The notes under the pieces were generated by a model. That model had not been told where the DNA came from, ran no database searches, and saw nothing but the letters and a program-made list of their open reading frames with translations. The position numbers and the translations under genes were made by a program. Shown in pieces: positions 43,791-56,584 of a stretch of 64,000 nt of DNA (its first letter is position 1; each line of letters opens with the position of its first letter). Source of the DNA: Symsagittifera roscoffensis (Eukaryota; Xenacoelomorpha; Acoela; Convolutidae); contig NC_087070.1 of the NCBI RefSeq assembly GCF_963678635.1, forward strand, positions 9,212,539-9,276,538. The letters run 5' to 3'.

Positions 43791-44172
43791 GAGGTTCTGT
43801 GCTTCTTCCCAAGTTCACCTTTAGAGCTGCCGAACGACTCAAATTTCCTATACTTTTGTTTCGTCGCGCCGAAATCGTTTTAGTGGAAAAAGTTCGAATT
43901 CTATCTGCAGTGATCTGATTAATCTCTTTCTTTCTACCTTCTTCAAGTCTCAGATTCCCAGTCTGTCTTCTTGTACGTCGTGTTTTGGACTTGCAACCGC
44001 GTTTTGATATCTCATTTAAAGTGGGATCATTCAAGCAACCTTGATTACCAACTGTAGACGTTTGTTTATTCAGTCCCAGGTTTTTGCCAATGTTAACGAA
44101 ACTTAAACCATATTCTTGATAAAATGAAACAATTTTGTGTGTTTTTTATGGTTAAAAGCCACGCTTACTCAT
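43696..44172 (-). pseudogene. Tc1 transposase N-terminal piece fused to gag sequence
   Basis: The minus strand from an ATG at 44,172 carries the same decayed Tc1 DNA-binding region as 17,902 downward (offset 26,270), including KSKTRRTRRQ. At 43,792 the homology to copy 1 ends inside GGTTCTGT and gag sequence of the retroelement begins. A 112-codon frame (44,034-43,696) runs across the junction, encoding Tc1 residues and then gag-region nucleotides in a non-gag frame. It is a chimeric open frame created by rearrangement; expression is not implied. Confidence 0.7.
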
Positions 44173-44920
44173 TTCGTCAACAATACGAACAAAAATTGAC
44201 ACTATGCTAAAAATGTGAATATAGGCGCGTGAAAACAATTACAAGAATTATCAATTGAACAATCTTTTGTGCCCCTTTGAACAGTCTATGTATGGGAATT
44301 GATTTCGAAAAAACATCACTGATTTACGTACATTACTTTTCACTGGAATATTTTGAAAAATCGACCGTCTGAAATTTTTTTGCTAACCTCTGAATAGCCA
44401 ATATTTTGTATTTCTTATTACTCAGAGATCTCGTTGAAAAATGTTCGAGTCCGAATCGCGACTGAAATGGCGTTAGTAGAACATCTTGTTTGAAACTGGG
44501 ATTCATTTCGAAATACGGAAAACTGCATGTTAAAAATTCAGACTCAAAGCTGCTGTTTTTTTCCGCTCTTTCAATTATGATTGAAAATAATGATAAAAAT
44601 TGCAAAACAAACGCTCCAAAATCAAAAAAGACCCAAATTCAAATCAAGAATTGGGAACAGAAAATTCTTTGGCAAAGAAATTTCCGAGAATAAGAGAAAA
44701 AAGGCACAAGAGATTGACAAAGATTTTACATATTTCCTCAATTGAGTTAAAAACAATTACGATACATTATTGAAAAAAAAACAATAAATATCCGAATTCC
44801 AGGAAAAGACTGTCAACTCTTTTTTAACAGCAGTGTTTCCATACTAAGCGTATTTTTAGGCTCGAAAAAATTAATCTAATTTCCAAAATAGAGTAAGCGT
44901 CTTTAAAAAAAACAATTGAA

Positions 44921-45379
44921 TTAATCGAAAGTGTTGTAAAAAGTTCTTGTAATGATTTCTTTAGAGGAGCAGTTTTCAATCAATAGCGACAATAGTTTGT
45001 TTGATTTGTTGGTCATATTGTCTGCGACATATCTCTCAATATCTGTAAGTAGAAGATAAATTGAACCAAATCGATCACTCGTGTCTAGAAGTTTCATTTG
45101 AGACTCGCTTGTTTTTGTTGGAACAAAGCTTGATAAAATTTGTTCAGGCGAGCTTAAAGTTGAGTCACTGAGTTTTTTGCAGAGGTCGGGGCTGGGAATC
45201 GAACCGGGGTTGCTTCGGTCTGAATTGTAAGATAAACTTCTTGCTGAAAAAGATGTTTTAGTGGCAGTTCTTGTTCTAAGTTTGCAATAATTTTCCAACT
45301 CTGATAGCGTTGTGAGTTGACATTCGTGAAGAGAACCAGGTTGCAGTGGACTTGATTGCAGGGCTAGGCTCGGATTCAT
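44921..45379 (-). CDS. Unrecognised Ser-rich 152-aa protein, copy 2
   Basis: Same gene as 18,651-19,111, with the same acceptor TTTTTGTTTCAG just before the start and the same stop. One amino-acid change (Asn to Thr, ten residues from the end) and one silent change (GGGATT to GGGGTT context) were noted. Both copies are intact, which fits function but also fits very recent duplication. Confidence 0.55.
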   Translation of the reverse strand: MNPSLALQSSPLQPGSLHECQLTTLSELENYCKLRTRTATKTSFSARSLSYNSDRSNPGSIPSPDLCKKLSDSTLSSPEQILSSFVPTKTSESQMKLLDTSDRFGSIYLLLTDIERYVADNMTNKSNKLLSLLIENCSSKEIITRTFYNTFD

Positions 45380-45476
45380 GTCTGAAACAAAAACCCATTT
45401 TAAAAATATACCATAATGTTTCATCCTGAGACAACTGTGGGCTTTCAAATGGTTTCTCAACTTCTCTTAATTTCAG

Positions 45477-45551
45477 TTACATATGTTGGATGAGATTCTT
45501 TTGGCTTTGACGCAAAACGAGCGATTACGGATTCAAACAGCCAGTTTATAA
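45477..45551 (+). CDS. Candidate terminal exon, leucine-zipper-like, copy 2
   Basis: Same acceptor and 24-codon frame as 19,207-19,281, with Val to Met and Ile to Thr replacements. No upstream partner exons are present on this side, since the retroelement lies immediately to the left of the duplicated block, so this copy would be an orphan exon. Confidence 0.3.
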   Translation, partial: LHMLDEILLALTQNERLRIQTASL

Positions 45552-46559
45552 AGCATGCTATTCTTTATTCTCCGAAATCTATCTTTTTTAATGAGTTCAG
45601 TTGTTTCTTCAGGCTATGATTATTCATAAACTCAATCGAGGCACTGTAACACTGAAAGCCTAAAAAAGTTCCGTAATTTCGTCGAAACTCGGAACAATAA
45701 ATGAATTTCGGTTTGTAACAATTTTTTTCTCAATTTTGAGGAGAGCTGCTTTTGTTCTGATTCACTCCCGAAAAATGGTTGAGAAGAAAGGAGCTCTGGC
45801 CGAGGGTACATTTTAGGCTTTTTCCGATTGATTTAATTAAATTGATAGATCATCAAGTGTACTATCATACTTTTGCTGTTTCAGGTGAAGTTTGGAGTGA
45901 AAAAAAAAACTCGTTCACTGAAGTTCTCTCGATTTTTTTTACTCAAACATGACTTTAAATTCACTCCAAACCTGAAAACCTCAATTATAGTCCCTGTTCC
46001 GTCCACTGAAAACAATTGTAAAAGTTTTTTTTTATTTTTTCTGACTTTTGTTCCTTTTCTTAGAAGTACTAAGAAGTTTCAATTGTAAGGTAATTGAAAT
46101 AGTCCAAACCCTACAAATTCATTTTAAAAAAACCTATCTTTTCTTCATTATTTCTGACGTATAACTCTCGATAAGTATGAAAAAAAAAAATTTTTATCAG
46201 ACTAGCATCAAAATTGCTGAGTGTATCAGCATTATCAGCAAAAACTTCGAAAATTTTGAAAAACCATACTTTTTGTCGAAAGACACCTTTTCTTTTAGCT
46301 TTCTTGCCAGTGAAAACATTTGTTGGTTTGTTTTTTTTTTCAACACTTCTATGTTTCAATGTCTCAATCTCTGAATCCATTTTTGAGTTTTGTTAGGAGT
46401 TCGTTTCTTAAATCTTTACAAAAATTTCTTATTAAACTTTTCAATAGTTCCTAGATGTGCAAGTCTTTTCTTGTATCTTGAAAATATCTTGAAGGCTTCT
46501 ATAAAACATGTTACAGATTGATATGGAATCTTAAGTATAATTTTGCGCCTACATAAATA

Positions 46560-46920
46560 CCTAAAAATTTTATATAGAGGCCTTTTTAACATCAACTGTT
46601 CCTAGTTTTATATTGCCTACTCCTATGATAATTTTTATTATAAAAGTTAACGTTTATAGTTTTGTCGAGGTTCAGAGTTAGCTTTTTGATTTTCAACCGT
46701 TTTCCTATATGTGAGAAAGCCTCTTTGTATTAGTGTAAGATTTGTAGTTTTTGCTTCACTGCTGTATCATCAGCGCATACATATGTGTTCACTGAGTTTG
46801 TAATCGTTGTTAAAACTTTTATAATTAAAATGAACAGTAGATACCCAAGGACTGACCCCATCAGGAAATCTACAAGGAATAATTTTCATTTTATGACATT
46901 TCAGCGCCTGTTTTGACTAC
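46560..46920 (-). pseudogene. Non-LTR reverse-transcriptase relic, copy 3
   Basis: Aligns with the 21,009-21,260 relic (phrases ATATTGCCTAC, CCTATG, CAGAGTTAGC, CAAGGACTGACCCC and CATTTTATGACATTTCAGC) at lower identity. No open reverse-transcriptase frame remains. Confidence 0.55.
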
Positions 46921-48528
46921 TTGTGATCTTTTTAACAAATATGATTTCAACAAGGCCTGAATGGGACCTCTTAGTCGCATTGTCAGCTTTGTCTGGTTGA
47001 GAAATTTAATCAAGGAACTCAACTTATTTTTCTGTTAGGCAGGTAGATAATGTTGAATGCTCTGTATCAATGTATTCGACACCTTCAAAAAATGGCAAAC
47101 TTTGAGTACACCACATCTTCGTATTTTTGGATGTAATTATTTGGCAAGATGATACTAACTTGTTTTGAATTTTAGGAATAAAAGCATGCTGACAATCCTC
47201 GCATGCATTTTTATTTTGGAATTTTGGATAGTCAAGATTGGAATCTCAACATGGACCATATTTATCATCGGGTCCTACATCAATTACATCCAAGTAATTT
47301 TCCAAACTCTTCATCAATCAGTTTCAACCCAGGGCTCCATTAAATAATCGTAGAAACAAACTGGTCAATTTCAAGTGAACTTTGATAGTCAAAAACTGAT
47401 TTTGGTGTGAAATAAAACCATTAATGCTCTAAAGATTCGTGTCATTATGAATAAAAAAGCCAATTCCACCAACTCTCCTGTCTCCTCCAACTCCTTTCTC
47501 CTCCAAAAAGCCAACCCCACCAACCAAAAGTTTTTCCATTTCAACGAAAACACTCGCTTGTGACCACCTATGGTGTTTTGCTTAAGCCTATTATGTTTGT
47601 GAAATTTTGTCATTCATATCATATGAGGGGTATAAACCTTCTGTCTTCTCATTTTTATCTTTTGAAATGTTTAGCAATATCGTCACCTATGTTTTTTCTT
47701 TTTGAAGCTTGGGAGAAACATCACCCTTTGCGGTAAAAATATCCGACGATAAATGCTTATTTTTCAGAAAAAGCTCGGAAAAAATACACTGCGGAGACTA
47801 TTTCGGTGGTTCTAATAAATAGCAATTTTTTGAAGAAAAAAAATTTGAAAAACTGCGGCGGAATTTTTTTCAAAGGATTTCGAAAGCTCTCGTGTTGTTT
47901 AATTGAACAGAGTCATTCAAGCAAAGAAGAAATTTTTGAAATTAAGATATGATACAAAATTATAGAAATAATTGAGTTTGTTTTCAGTGTGTTTACGAAA
48001 CTTAATATTTCATCAGTCTTTTATCCTTTTTCCTCAGTTGTTGTTTTGCTTTTTAGCTTCAGGTGAGATGTACGCTTTTACTGTGTTACGCCTATCGTGC
48101 TTTTGTTTGATGTTTACATTTTTTTTATTGGATTGCTTAAATTCGATAATTCAGCAAAATGTTTCACTGCAAAAGATACAGTAGTTTTGTTTCTGTCAGT
48201 GACGAGAACAGGAACCAAAATTTTTTGATGTTATGATTCTTTTTTTTGGCCTCTGCTTTCATTTCTGCTTCGTGCTTTGATGATTTGTTTAGGCAAACTT
48301 TTGTTCAACTCGTTTCTATTTTTTTAAAACTTTCTAACAAGATGAGAAAACAAAATAAAAAAAACTTGACTATGATTACTGCATATAAAATATCAATGCC
48401 AGCCTCCGTTCAAATATGGTAGGCCTTAATTTGATTAGCTGAAAAATCAATGTCCAAATAGCTCTTGAAGAACCGAAATGAGTCTCGTAGTTTATCTCGA
48501 CACTTAGTTGCGTCAAACCGGGAATTAG
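46921..48528. other. AT-rich DNA, no gene seen
   Basis: Includes a purine/pyrimidine-biased patch at about 47,455-47,540 (repeated TCTCCT and CCAACCCCACC) and long A/T runs. No supported exon or transposon end before the inverted-repeat arm at 48,529. Confidence 0.4.
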
Positions 48529-48889
48529 TATGCACATAGTGCATTAGGATCAGGGGGCGGTTGTCATACATGGATGACCATTAGGTATAGATCACCATTT
48601 ATTATATGACAACCAATAATCCGTATATTTTACACGACAACCAATAGTCCCTATGTATTAAAGGGTGATCTGCAATGGTCCCTAAGCAGAATTTTTTTCG
48701 AAAAATTTTCCACTCAGAAATTTTTCCGAAAAATTTTTTTTTTTCAATTTTTTTCTCAGAAGTTTGTAAAATTTACTGTAAAAAAATTTTCCAAAAAGTT
48801 TTTTTTCAAAACTTTTTTTTCTAAAGTTTTTTCGAAATCTTTTTTTTTTCATTTTTTTTATCAAAACTTTTCGTTTCTGCGTTATTGTT

Positions 48890-49500
48890 AGATAATCCGC
48901 AATTACACCTATGAATAACTTTTGATCTCTGTGCATAACTAATAATCTTTACATATAACCAATTGTCCCTATGTATTATAATTTTTAATCCCTATGTATA
49001 ACTATTAATCACTATGCATGACTAAATACCCCTAAGTATAAATAATTCTTCCTATGTAACATTGATGAACCCTATGCTTAGCTTATTACCCCAATAATCA
49101 AATAATTCGCCCTATGTAACTTTAATGATCCATATGTATCACTGATGATTCTTCTATATCACTAATAACCCCTATGTATAACTATTAATCCCTTTAAATA
49201 ATCCCTGTGTATAAATATTGATCCCTAGGTATAACTAATGAACTCGATTTATAACTAATGTCTCTGTGGTAGCTGATGATCTCTGAAAAAAATTTATGGT
49301 CTCTATGTATAATTAATGATCCCTCCGTGTAGCTATTAACCCATATTTAAAAAAAATGATCCTTATGTATCACTAATTATTCCATATATAACTTATAGTC
49401 CCTATTTATAACTATTAATCCCTATAAAAAATTAATGATCCCTATGTAAAACTAATGATCCATCTGACAACTGTTGATATCTTAATATAGCAAATGACCC
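48890..49500. repeat. ATCCCTATGTATAACTAATG satellite (left arm)
   Basis: About 25-30 units of ~20-24 bp, variants of CTATGTATAACTAATGATCC. The mirror-image array occupies about 57,910-58,540 in the right arm. Confidence 0.85.
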
Positions 49501-49549
49501 CAAGTTCACAAAAAAAAAATTTGTTTAAGCTCTAATCAAATTCGATTGA

Positions 49550-50020
49550 ATGCACTGGATGAATGGCTGAACCGAGCGATGAATGAACGGAGGCATGGAT
49601 GGATTGATGGATAGTTGGCCCTAATGATTAGTTGAACCGATGGAGTCCTGGATAGACAGATGAACGATTGATGGCTGGCTGGATTGCTGTTGACATGGCT
49701 TGATGTTCGAATGGCCAGATGGTTGGATAAAAGTATGGGTGACTCGCTGGAAAATAAGATGGCTGGGTGATCAATTGATCGAAGGATATAGAGCTGGATG
49801 TATTGCTGATTGGTGTATTGTACGATGAGTGTCTAGACAAAGGACTGGTTTGATTAATTGTTGGCTGGATGAACAGATTATGAATGGCTTGATGGATGAA
49901 TGTATGGTTGGACAGATGGCTGACTATATGGTTGGATGTTTGGATAGATGACTGTACGGATGTGTAGATTGATTGATAAATCGTGTGATGAATTGATGGC
50001 TAGATGAATGGATGTCTTGG
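49550..50020. repeat. GATGGATG-type short tandem repeat (left arm)
   Basis: Degenerate repeats of GATGG, GGATGGATG and GGCTGGATG over ~470 bp. The reverse complement (CATCCATC) is found at about 57,390-57,850. Long open frames on either strand of these arrays are repeat products. Confidence 0.8.
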
Positions 50021-50597
50021 TGCATAAATCAACATATTTGTCAACCCTATAAAGGCTGTTTTATGCTTGTAGAGCAAGTTTGCACACATCAAGATTTGAT
50101 TCAAGAGAAGTGCAGAAATTACCCTAATTTTGTAAGTAAACTTTTTGAATGATCAAAACTGTTAAGAAGAGCAAAGTGTTTGATAATCTATTGATTTTAC
50201 TTTTGATTTGTTCGCATAGAAATAGAAGCTTTAAAGCGCAGAAAAAAGGCTTCCTGTTATAATTTCTGCCTACCGTTTTCAGACAACCAATCTTAAACCA
50301 TCATTTTATAAAAAGTTTTGCATCAGAATTGCGTTTTTGAAAGATAAAACGAGTGAATAAAACATTTTTTAGGCACGGAAGTCATCTTATTACCCACCTT
50401 TGACTGAAGCAAACCTTTTGATGGAATTGATACTACTTTTTGAATTTGTTCCTTTTTAAGATCACCGTAATAGATAAATCGTCTCAGTGTTCCAGTACAA
50501 CATAGTTTTTTTTCGAAATTCGGCGCAACATGATTAGCCATGCCGTTTTTCAACGTACTCAATTTTTGATTTTATAAGTTGGTAGATCCCTGTTGAC

Positions 50598-50810
50598 AGT
50601 TGTCAGGCAAAACGTCGATCTTCCATTGCTTTTCTTTTCCGCATCAAAAAATCCCAGAAGTCGAACTCATCCTCATCAAAATTTGCTTGAATCTTTTTCG
50701 AGTGGTGTGAGCTGCTTTTTAAATTGACCGATAGCTTTTGGTGGTTAATCAGTTGAAGGACTGGAACTGTTGCTAGCGTTAGTCTTACTAGCGGAAAAAA
50801 CCTAAAGTAC
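50598..50810 (-). pseudogene. Conserved ORF remnant in left arm (FDEDEFDFW)
   Basis: On the minus strand an open stretch of about 65 codons runs through VLQLINHQKLSVNLKSS and SKKIQANFDEDEFDFWDFL, then MRKRKAMED and a stop. The same reading, with one residue changed, is open on the + strand of the right arm. A further minus-strand frame (50,562-50,323) follows downstream. The acidic/aromatic block recalls C-terminal parts of some transposases, but I cannot name a family. It may be the remains of the element's own gene. Confidence 0.4.
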
Positions 50811-51595
50811 GTGGAATAAATTCTTGCATTTTTGCTTTGAACAGTCTATATTTGCCGTTCGACTGTTATTAGCAACTGAAGTCAATTTTTTGTAATCAAA
50901 GTCGTAGCATTCGAGGCTGAAGGGTAAAATTGGTGCCTGAAAGACGGCAAAATTCTTTTCCTGTTGTCATACACTCTTATTTGCTTGCTCAAATTAATTG
51001 ATACCCCAATTGGTTACTTCATTTTACATGTTGAAATTTTTATTTCACAGACTCGAAACTGATGATTTCAGATTTTTTTTTGTTAGATAACTGATAGTGT
51101 TTAATCACTGTTCTTAAAAAGAAAATTTTGTTTTGATTCAAATACCTGTATGTATGTTTGATTTATCTATTAGTGTCTGTATGGTTTGTTTATTTTTGTA
51201 GACACTTAACTGTTGTTATGCGATACGTAACCTTGAAAATAAAATTGTAGCTTTTTTACAAGTGTTTCAAAGCATATTAAAATGTGTAACTACAACTGGA
51301 ATGAAATCTTATATGAAAAATCTAGGTTTTTCTGCTACAAAATTCAAAAATTCTTCACAAGATACTACAGATGTTCTATAAAAATTTCTGTGTGTGCCTG
51401 CCTATGTGATACTTTTTGATTTGTTGTTCATGTCTAAATGATGCCTCGATGTATGTTGTGTATCGAAAAATTGTAGGTACACATGGATTAAAAGATGATG
51501 AATATGCCTACCAAAACAGTGTGTATTTCATGTTTCTATGGTAATTTGTACAAGTAGCCAATCAATTACGTTTCTGATGAGCCAAAAAGAAACAT

Positions 51596-54500
51596 AAAAT
51601 TTCAACTAAATTTAGAAATATTTGAATTGTTTCTGTTTGTCTGGATGATGCAAAACTAGTTGTCTGGAAATTGTATAAGTACCTAAACATATCAGATTCT
51701 TGTGTATCGGTTGACAAGGTATATATGGTTGAGTGTACGTCTGTGGTTGGGTAGTTCTGTAGTTATGTTTGTTTAGATATTTTATTTTAGATATTTTTCG
51801 TCAAGTGCTTACCAATAACGTATAATGCATTTGAGTTCAATCAGAAGTATGACTATTTGTTCAAAGCAGTCTAACTTTTCAAGAAGACTCCAGTTTACTC
51901 ACTACAAACTATTAATGGACATCACATACCAGATACATAATGTGTAAGTGTGAATTTGTTCAATTTTGTGGTCATAACTATCTGGTAGTTTTTTTTGTGT
52001 GTGTATGCGCTTTTTTATATCTGAGATCTCACGTAATTTTCGATAAAAAAATTTTCTTGTAAACGCTAAGCGAAGGCATTTTGAGAGCTGCTCATCTGCA
52101 GCTAGAAGTGAAAGTATAGCCCAAACTTCATCTTATTGTTTATCTTTTTGTTTGAAAAATTTCAGAGATTTGCACAAAATTCCTTGCAAGAAGGCTTCGG
52201 TGCAGAAGATATTAAGGTACTTCTGCCTACCTGTGGCTTTATTTGCTTCTTTGAGTAGTATAAGTTTATTTGTATGCTATCTTTTTGTATTTTTTAATCA
52301 TATAAAATCATCTTGGTCTGTTTGTTTTTGAGTAACTTTATCAATGTATATTTTCACTTATGTATATTTTAGATGTTTAATTGTTAGTTAAATAGAACTA
52401 ATTTAAAATCCATATTGTTTTTATGAAAGACTCAAAGTTTTTTCCACAGAAACTATTTAGGTACAACACGTTTAACAAATTTTACGCGTGATGTTGCGTG
52501 TGTGTTTATGTATGCACTTATAATAGTATTTGTGAAAACAAAATTGTTTTGTTTTTGAACCTCAGAAATCTGGGTTACGTTTGCATACATTTTCACTACA
52601 TTTTTGTTAGTTTTTTTTTGCATGTTTTTTCAAGTTATGAAGCCTTTTGCATACAATTGAAGAGACAAAACCATTTTTGCCTGAAGTTCAAATTTCTTTT
52701 AAGTTTTTTTTGTGCATCAATTTAACAAACCTCTTGTTTTTTTTTTCGTTCTATCTTCAGAAATGAAATTTCAACTCAAGAAATGATCTCATGGCTTGCT
52801 AAAAAATTATTTTCTGGATTTAATACCCAACTTTGTTCAGTTTAATCCTTAATTTAAACTGTTAATGATGGTGATTTCGTTTTTTACTTTAAAACTGGAG
52901 TCGTAATTAGAAATTCTCGGTTACTTTACTAAAAATGAGATATTTTAAAAAGGCTTTAAGCGATTGTACTTTCTGAATAAAAGATTTTCCCCAATAACTT
53001 AGGAAACACAGGATTGTTGAGCCTTTTGATTAGGTTTCGCCTAGCCGAACTTTTTTCTTAAGAGTTCTTAAGATATCTTGGTAGGTTGCCTTTATCTGAG
53101 TTTCAAGTTATCTTAGAGTTTCTTAATAATTTTTTTTCGAATGAAACTGATTAAAAAAATCGTTATGAGATAAATCCTTAAATAGTGTTCTCACGTTTTC
53201 GACTGTTGAGACTGTTTGTTTGGTCGGTTTTTCTTATCTGAATTCAAATTTAGCGGTTTCAACAGTCAAAATGTGAAAATTACATAAGAAAAATGAGATT
53301 TTTTGAGATAACTTGAAATGCAGAGAAGAGAAATGTACCAAGATAACAGTCTTGGCATTCAAAACTATGAAAAAAAAATAATATATGAGTAATCTTATAA
53401 CAAGTTTTTCCTTTCAACAGTTTCATTCAAACAGAAGTGAAATAAATTGTATTAAAAATTGAAACAAAAGTTGTAAAACGAACTAATGATTAAGTTGCTT
53501 GATTTTTAAATTGTTATTTTTGCAGTCACAGTTCTCAAGTTTGCAAAATGTCGCAGCGTAACCTCATTAAAATGCTATAGGTTTTTTCATAATTATTAAA
53601 CTTCGAGAGAATGATTAAAAATTTGTTCATAAATCTACTAGGTCAGTCACAATGTGAAAAAACTGAGAGCAAATGAATTAAAATGGGAGAAAAGAGTATA
53701 TTAAGAATTTGATAGCCATTATAAAAGCATGAACAAAATTAAGTCATTATATCCATTGCACCATATAAGCATAATGGGGATCTTAAACAAGCAGTAAAGG
53801 AATGCAACAAAACGTGGCCGAAAACTTCGTTTTTGATCTGAAACACTAATGACCGATCTGACATATATTCTGTTAATTACAGCTAAACGTTATGTCTTCG
53901 AGTGTTTATAAATAATTCGAGTGAAGACCTTTTTGGTTACTTCCGATGAAGTTACACGCATGCCTGCGTTTAAAATCGAATTCAAACAACAGAAATTTCC
54001 AAGATTCAAAAGGTTTGCACAAAAAAAGATCACATCGGAAATCAAAAATTTTATTAACATCACAAAAAGAGGAAACGGTGAAAATAAAATTTAAGGAATT
54101 CAAGTTTCAGTTTTTGCAGAATTAGATCCTAATCTTTTTGTATCGTTAGTTCATTAGCGAACCACTCATCAGGTAGCCATAAAAACATTCTAGGTGATGA
54201 CTTTTGACAGGTTAAATGCTTATAAATTTGTTCAAAAAAAATATTCAACTCTCAATACTTCCCTTGATCTTCAACCTAACAACATTCAATACTCCCAGCT
54301 ATTAGAGAAGAAAACGTGATAAACTAAGGTAGTCTAAATTTTTTGAATTGCACGACACAAAGACATCATTTGAATAAAACCATACAAACTTCTCAAATTT
54401 TTTTAATCCCAAATTGTTGTATAACTTTTTACACAAAACCTGCAGTCAATATTCTCGGAAAAATTCGTTTCTAGCTCTACAAAACTTCGAGTGTTCGGCG

Positions 54501-54754
54501 GTCGATTTAGCGGTCAATAGCTAACCCGACGTTGCTCGGCGCTACAATCCGCGAGAACGCCTATCGCAGGTGTAGTCAATACTTTACAGTTTTAACCGTT
54601 TTAAAAATTGGTGGAACAAATTGTATGCCATGTAATTAATCGAAAAAAGCATAAAATTTTCTATATACTCAATTGATAGTTTCTAATTCCTTCAATTTTT
54701 CATTTATTTTACAGAAAGAATTTAAATAGTAATTTAAGTTACAATTTTTTATCT
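51596..54754. other. Spacer of the large inverted repeat
   Basis: About 3.2 kb, very AT-rich. One exon-like segment at 52,166 is listed separately. No transposase or long frame was found on either strand. Confidence 0.5.
52166..52216 (+). CDS. Micro-exon-like segment, 17 codons
   Basis: A GAAAAATTTCAG acceptor, 51 open bases with higher GC than the surroundings, and an AAG|GTACTT donor. The reading is RFAQNSLQEGFGAEDIK in phase 0/0. No partner exon was identified within the spacer, so this may be a chance match or a small exon of a gene extending elsewhere. Confidence 0.2.
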
Positions 54755-56584
54755 TTTTTTGGCTCATCAGACACATAAATGATTAGCTAGTTGTACAAAT
54801 TACCATAGAAACATAAACTACACACTGTGTTGTGTGCACATTCATCATCTTTTAATCCATGTGTACCTACATGTTTTCGATAAGTCTCGCTTATACATAC
54901 ATCGAGGCATCATCTAGACACGAACAACAAATCAACAAACATCACATAGGCAGGCACACACAGAAATTTTTATAGAATGTCTATAGTATCTTGTGAAGTA
55001 TTTTTGAAATTTGTAGCAGAAAAACCTAAATTTTTAGTTTAGGATTTCATTCCAGTTGTAGTTACACATTTTAAAATGCTTTGAAACTCTTGTATAAAAA
55101 CTTACCCTACTATTTTCATGGTTGCGTATTGCATAAGAACAGTTAAATGTCTACAAAATTTAAACAAATCATAAGACACTAATACATAAATCAAACATAC
55201 ATACAGGTGTGCCGGCATATATATATCATACACGTAGGATCCTTGTACATTTAAACAGACAAACCTACACAAATTAGATTAAATTTAAACAGATATGCTT
55301 GCCGATAAATTGACGTATGTCATAAATAACGACGCACATCCGATTGATACGGATACTTAAAAAATTTCTTTCTCATAACAATTCCTCTGCCTATTTACAG
55401 GGCAAAAAATAACACATAGAGATATACAATCAAATCATATTATATTGGGACCCTGCAACAGATGGGACTCGCAGCACCATAATCATAAATCAAAAGCAAA
55501 TTTCTCATCAACATAGCCAATTTTCTTGAGACTTGGTGTCATCCCTTTTCTTTTTTTCGAATCAAGTCATACTACTTTTCTACGGGCAATAGTTTTTCGT
55601 TTCACACAAAATTGTAATCAATCATTGTAGCGTAAAGGATTGCTGATATTGTAAAAATAAGTTTTTCGTTATGAAACATGAAGTTATTCGATTTTGCATC
55701 GGGCAGTTTATTTAGAAAATTAAAATTACTCTTTCAGACAACTCAAAATAATTATAATTTTCTGTTTCTATCATGTATACGCCTTAATTAGGTGGTTTTT
55801 TCCTGCTTTAAAAAAACACTGATTCATTCAATATATATTTGCAAATTAGAACCAATAGTGCACTTTTTTACCAAGCTCGCCCTCTTACCCCAGTTATTTT
55901 ATATGATGTGAACTTTTCGTACAATAGAATATTCTGCAGCTATTTGATTTCAATTAGAGTGCAAGTAGGAAATACCATAAGTTTGAATTCTGAGCGGTAT
56001 GTATAAAATCTGCACAAGATTAAATTTCCTCATACAATTTGTGGTGGCTTTTCATATGCTTCGCATTCGTCATTTTATAAAGAAACCTTTGTCTTTTAAA
56101 CCAAGCAGTACTAACAATTAACGAAATATATACTCTATAAAAGACATAAATAACCAAAAGTTGTCGTCAATAGGACTGAGTAGTAAAAACAAAAAGTGAA
56201 AGCGGATAAGTTTTTCACTTTTTTAGTTATTCGGCATCTAGAGTTTCTAAGTGGATTGAAATTTCACATAGCAAAATCCTCGTTTTTCAAAAAATGATGG
56301 AAACATGGGAAAGTTAAAGAAAAAAACCAACCTTAGAAACAATGCAATTTTCCACTAGAGCAAAACTTTCCTTTAATTTGATCTTTTTATGCAGATCTAA
56401 GCTCAAATAAGAATGTATGACAACAGGAAAAGAATGTTGCCGTCTTTCAGGCACCAATTTTACCCTTGAGCCTCATATGCTACGACTAAAAATTGACTTC
56501 AGTTGCTGATGACATTCGCACCGCAAATATAGACTGTTCAAAACAAAAATGTAAGAATTTATTCCACGTACCTCAAATTTTTTC

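Larger units (their letters stand above)
30243..43792 (-). mobile_element. Decayed giant Ty3/gypsy-type element with envelope gene
   Basis: Read right to left, the order is gag (43.8-41.7 kb), protease (41.3), reverse transcriptase (40.4-39.7), RNase H (39.6-38.7), integrase (38.3-37.6), unexplained ORFs (36.2-34.5), envelope-like gene (34.4-33.1) and further ORFs (33.0-31.0). The Ty3/gypsy assignment rests on the capsid motif, CCHC knuckle, the LIDSGAE protease, YLDD, TDHKP in RNase H and the zinc-binding integrase start. Frames are broken many times, but codon structure is still visible, so decay is moderate. The 5' end is cut at 43,792, directly against a Tc1 fragment. No convincing 5' LTR, primer-binding site or polypurine tract was found. 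At about 13.5 kb without a 5' LTR it is far longer than usual gypsy elements. Confidence 0.8.
43793..46900. repeat. Segmental duplication B, copy 2
   Basis: Partner of 17,507-21,260. The core 44,010-45,560 is nearly identical to 17,740-19,290; the outer parts are clearly more diverged and carry indels. Confidence 0.85.
48529..51595. repeat. Left arm of a >10-kb imperfect inverted repeat
   Basis: Reverse-complement match to 54,755-58,938. Outer end AGTATGCACATAGTGCATTA, then GGATCAGGGGG; inner end near GATGAGCCAAAAAGA. Inside, from outside in, lie: GACAACCAATAATCC spacer, A/T-run block, ~22-bp satellite, TGGATGGA tetranucleotide block, an ORF remnant and AT-rich DNA. The arms differ by many substitutions and by about 1.2 kb of extra sequence in the right arm. 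Confidence 0.88.

Noticed and set aside
49560-50020. Open frames in the GATGGATG arrays, also at 57,332-57,881
   Set aside because: Ser/Ile/His/Pro-rich peptides are products of the tetranucleotide repeat on either strand.
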